From positions 1,674,001 to 1,738,000 of the forward strand of contig NC_015638.1 in NCBI RefSeq assembly GCF_000211855.2: a DNA stretch of 64,000 nucleotides, in the 5' to 3' direction. Position numbers and translations under genes: made by a program. A model generated the notes under the pieces. The model had not been told where the DNA came from. It saw only the letters and a program-made list of their open reading frames with translations, and searched no databases. Within the stretch, counting starts at the first letter, position 1. The number at the start of each line of letters is the position of its first letter. The stretch comes from Lacinutrix sp. 5H-3-7-4. GTDB taxonomy: Bacteria; Bacteroidota; Bacteroidia; Flavobacteriales; Flavobacteriaceae. Below, in pieces: positions 61,712 through 64,000 of this stretch.

Positions 61712-62116
61712 GTGAAAACAAATTTTTTACATATTATCTTTGCTCCACTAATGTCACTTTTGGTGTTGTTTTCAACATTGTCTTTTACTGTTGAATCTCA
61801 TTATTGTGGTGATTTTTTAATAGATACAGCTATTTTTACCGAAGCTCAAGGATGCGGTATGAATGCTAAAGAAGAAGCAAAAATTAAAAAGAATTGCTGT
61901 AAAGATGAAGTTGTTATAATTCAAGGTCAAGATGAATTAAAGTTTAGCGCTTTTGATGATTTAGATTTTAATGCTCAATTTGTTTTAACGGCTTATGCAT
62001 ATTCTTATAATGCATTATTTAAAGCCTTACCTAAACAAATAATTCCTCATAAGGATTATACTCCTCCCAAACTCATTTATGACATACAAGTAATAAATGA
62101 TACTTTTTTAATTTGA
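61712..62116 (+). CDS. HYC_CC_PP family exported protein
   Basis: A 134-residue protein with a GTG start. It has a signal-anchor (about 8-27), the motif SHYCGDFLID (His-Tyr-Cys, about 30-39), a Cys pair NCCKDEVV (about 61-68) and a late Pro pair in YTPPKLIYD. This defines the HYC_CC_PP family, found beside heavy-metal uptake genes. The Cys/His set could bind copper or a similar metal in the periplasm. The next genes encode an HMA/MauE protein and a TonB receptor, a metal-handling context. Confidence 0.85.
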   Translation: MKTNFLHIIFAPLMSLLVLFSTLSFTVESHYCGDFLIDTAIFTEAQGCGMNAKEEAKIKKNCCKDEVVIIQGQDELKFSAFDDLDFNAQFVLTAYAYSYNALFKALPKQIIPHKDYTPPKLIYDIQVINDTFLI

Positions 62117-62198
62117 TTTAATTTTTTATGCTCTTTAAAGCTGTTAAATAATAGTTTTAAGAAGTAAACTAAAAGAATTATACATCAAATATATTACA

Positions 62199-62918
62199 AT
62201 GAAACATACTTATATGGTTACAGGTATGACCTGTAATGGCTGTAAAGCATCTGTTGAAAAACATTTAAATGCTTTGCCAGAAATTAGCAATGCAATAGTA
62301 AATCTTGATAAAAAAGAAGTTGTTGTAGAAATGTCTCAACACCTGCCAACTAATGCGTTACAAGAAGTACTACCAGGAAAATTTTTAATTAAAGAAAAAA
62401 CAGAAACTAATGTTTTTTCGGCTTCTACAAAAGAAGAAAATAAAAGTATTTTAAAGCAATTATATCCTTTGTTTTTAATATTTCTATTTATCACTGGTGC
62501 AGCAGTTTTATTAAATTTTAAATCAAAAAATTTAACTGGTTTCATGTTAGATTTTATGGGTTTGTTTTATATAGTGTTTAGCTTTTTTAAGTTTTTAGAT
62601 TTAAAAGGCTTTTCAAATTCATTTAAAATGTACGATCCATTAGCTGGTAAAATTTCAGTATATGGATTAGTTTATCCTTTTATAGAGTTAGCATTAGGTT
62701 TATTTTTTTTAATGAGATTTCAAATACCTATAGCTCTAGTAATAACAATTATAATTCTTGGTATAACAACTATTGGTGTAACACAAACACTAATAAATAA
62801 AAAATCAATTCAATGTGCTTGTCTAGGTTCGGTTTTAAAACTACCAATGACTAAAGCCACGTTTATTGAAAATTCTGTAATGATTATTATGGCAATAATC
62901 ATGTTAATATCAAATTAA
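62199..62918 (+). CDS. HMA domain fused to MauE-like redox membrane protein
   Basis: A 239-residue fusion. Residues 1-68 are a heavy-metal-associated domain with CxxC in GMTCNGCKASVEKHL (about 8-22). The rest has four membrane helices and looks like MauE/DoxX redox proteins, including a CAC pair in IQCACLGSVLKLPMTKATFIEN near the C terminus. The HMA part would pass Cu+ or similar ions to the membrane part. It lies between the HYC_CC_PP gene and a TonB receptor gene five bases on, so they form one module. Confidence 0.88.
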   Translation: MKHTYMVTGMTCNGCKASVEKHLNALPEISNAIVNLDKKEVVVEMSQHLPTNALQEVLPGKFLIKEKTETNVFSASTKEENKSILKQLYPLFLIFLFITGAAVLLNFKSKNLTGFMLDFMGLFYIVFSFFKFLDLKGFSNSFKMYDPLAGKISVYGLVYPFIELALGLFFLMRFQIPIALVITIIILGITTIGVTQTLINKKSIQCACLGSVLKLPMTKATFIENSVMIIMAIIMLISN

Positions 62919-62923
62919 AATTA

Positions 62924-64000
62924 ATGAAAAAAATTATATATATATTAATGCTTTTACCTGTTTTTACAATAGCACAATCTCAACTAGAAGGTGTTGTTTT
63001 TGAAAACGGTAATAGTAAAACACCTCTTGCAGGTGCCAATGTACATTGGGCAAATACAAAAGTTGGAACAGTAACCAATTTTGATGGCGAATTTACAGTG
63101 CCATATAAACAGGAATATTCGCAATTAGTAATAAGTTATGTGGGTTTTAAAACCGATACAATTACTGTAAAAAACCTAAACAGAATAGAACATTCTTTAA
63201 AAGCTACAAGTGATTTAGAAGAAGTTAATATTTCTTCTAGAAAAGCAGCCACTTCAAAGTCCTATTTACAGTCACAAAATATTATAACAGTAAACAGTGA
63301 TGAGTTATTAAAGGCAGCGTGTTGTAATTTATCTGAAAGTTTTGAAACCAACCCATCTATAGATGTAAATTTTGCAGATGCCGTAACAGGAACTAGGCAA
63401 ATTAAAATGTTAGGCCTAACAAGCCCGTATTTACTAATAGCAACAGAAAATATACCATCAATTCGAGGTGCATCTCAAGCGTTTGGTTTAAGCTTTATTC
63501 CTGGTACTTGGGTAGAAAGTATACAAATAACAAAAGGAGCAGGTAGTGTAGTTAATGGTTTTGAGAGTATTGCTGGGCAAATAAATGCCGAACTTGTAAA
63601 ACCAACTACAGATGATAAATTGTTTGTAAACCTATATGGAGCAAGTAATACACGTTTAGAGCTAAATACACACTTTAATACTAAAGTGAGCGATAAATGG
63701 GATACAGGTATTTATTTACACGGTAATACTCATCAAAAAAAACACGATGTAAACCACGATGGTTTTCTAGATATGCCTTTATATAAACAATTTAATGTTA
63801 TGAATCGCTGGCAATATACTAATCCAGAAAAAGGCTTTGTGAGTTTTATTAATTTAAAATATTTAACAGATGAAAAGCAAGCAGGAGAATTAGATTTTAA
63901 TCAAGATACCGATAAATTAACAACAAACAATTGGGGTAGTGAAATAGATACAGAGCGTTATGAGGTTTCTGCCAAATTGGGTTATGTAAACCCAGAAATT
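62924..64000 (+). CDS. TonB-dependent receptor of the metal module, cut by the window end
   Basis: The first 359 codons of an outer-membrane receptor. A signal peptide (1-18, ending FTIAQS) precedes a carboxypeptidase-regulatory-like domain (about 20-100; KTPLAGANVHWANTKVGT). A plug domain (about 115-225) has LLKAACCNLSESFETNPSID, TRQIKMLGLTSPYLLIA and IQITKGAGSVVNGFESIAGQ; then barrel strands begin. The Cys pair in the plug and the CopZ-like neighbours suggest copper or another metal as substrate. The stop codon lies beyond 64000. Confidence 0.88.
   Translation, partial: MKKIIYILMLLPVFTIAQSQLEGVVFENGNSKTPLAGANVHWANTKVGTVTNFDGEFTVPYKQEYSQLVISYVGFKTDTITVKNLNRIEHSLKATSDLEEVNISSRKAATSKSYLQSQNIITVNSDELLKAACCNLSESFETNPSIDVNFADAVTGTRQIKMLGLTSPYLLIATENIPSIRGASQAFGLSFIPGTWVESIQITKGAGSVVNGFESIAGQINAELVKPTTDDKLFVNLYGASNTRLELNTHFNTKVSDKWDTGIYLHGNTHQKKHDVNHDGFLDMPLYKQFNVMNRWQYTNPEKGFVSFINLKYLTDEKQAGELDFNQDTDKLTTNNWGSEIDTERYEVSAKLGYVNPEI

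Noticed and set aside
1-64000. CRISPR arrays, tRNA or rRNA genes, prophage or plasmid genes
   Set aside because: No evenly spaced direct repeats, no cloverleaf-like or rRNA-like stretches, and no integrase, terminase, replication or transposase genes were seen by eye.

Overview
The window is a dense, AT-rich chromosomal segment from a member of the Flavobacteriaceae (Bacteroidota), probably marine. Four things point there: Bacteroidota-type -7 promoter boxes (TAnnTTTG) just upstream of start codons with few purine-rich ribosome sites; family-restricted proteins (exosortase XrtF with its partner, a HYC_CC_PP protein, 2TM, DUF5686 and DUF4974 domains, STN-containing TonB receptors); the purH-mreBCD-mrdA-rodA gene order; and an HPRT-adenylate kinase fusion. 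I cannot name the genus. I see no rRNA, tRNA, CRISPR array, phage or transposase.

Layout. 1-4.2 kb: an ECF sigma / FecR / TonB-receptor signalling unit, preceded by a divergent 33-codon membrane ORF. Three copies of one candidate ECF promoter (GTAGGGT-N15-TGTCTWA) lie around it. 4.2-9.9 kb: DUF5686 protein, pyruvate dehydrogenase E1 beta, ETF beta and alpha. 9.9-18.7 kb: BFN nuclease-like protein, CNT nucleoside transporter, thyA, a CBM48 mini-protein, a 2TM-DHFR fusion, a methyltransferase, a flavoprotein, fabD and lspA. 18.7-28.1 kb: amidohydrolase, galE, a DegT aminotransferase, Kdo transferase, an acidic lipoprotein, a secreted nuclease, and a ketosynthase/FkbM/GT2 operon, mostly cell-envelope functions. 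28.3-35.8 kb: gcvP, a UbiA-like membrane protein, a second ECF sigma with a small zinc anti-sigma factor, and a four-gene membrane/methyltransferase operon facing a GbsR/MarR-type regulator; the same 22-bp operator stands before both. 35.8-42.8 kb: M3 peptidase, two tandem candidate small RNAs, purE, purK, HPRT-Adk and obgE. 42.8-52.6 kb: a very large alpha-2-macroglobulin with an embedded TonB-plug-like domain, a TPR protein, Mpl and a lipoprotein. 52.6-60.6 kb: the rod-shape operon, purH and a GAF protein. 60.7-64 kb: exosortase XrtF and partner, then a heavy-metal module (HYC_CC_PP protein, HMA/MauE protein, TonB receptor) cut by the window end.

Functional themes are purine and thymidylate/folate metabolism (purE, purK, purH, hpt-adk, thyA, DHFR), cell-wall elongation (mreBCD, mrdA, rodA, mpl), envelope glycans (galE, DegT, waaA, GT2, FkbM) and surface signalling or uptake (two TonB receptors, two ECF sigma factors).

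The strongest candidates for undescribed biology are the shared ECF promoter with its divergent micro-ORF, the tandem small RNAs at 37.9-38.2 kb, and the palindrome-controlled DoxX/DUF2071/methyltransferase operon at 32.9-35.8 kb. Several intergenic hairpin repeats are also present, one of which is read in frame inside the macroglobulin gene.
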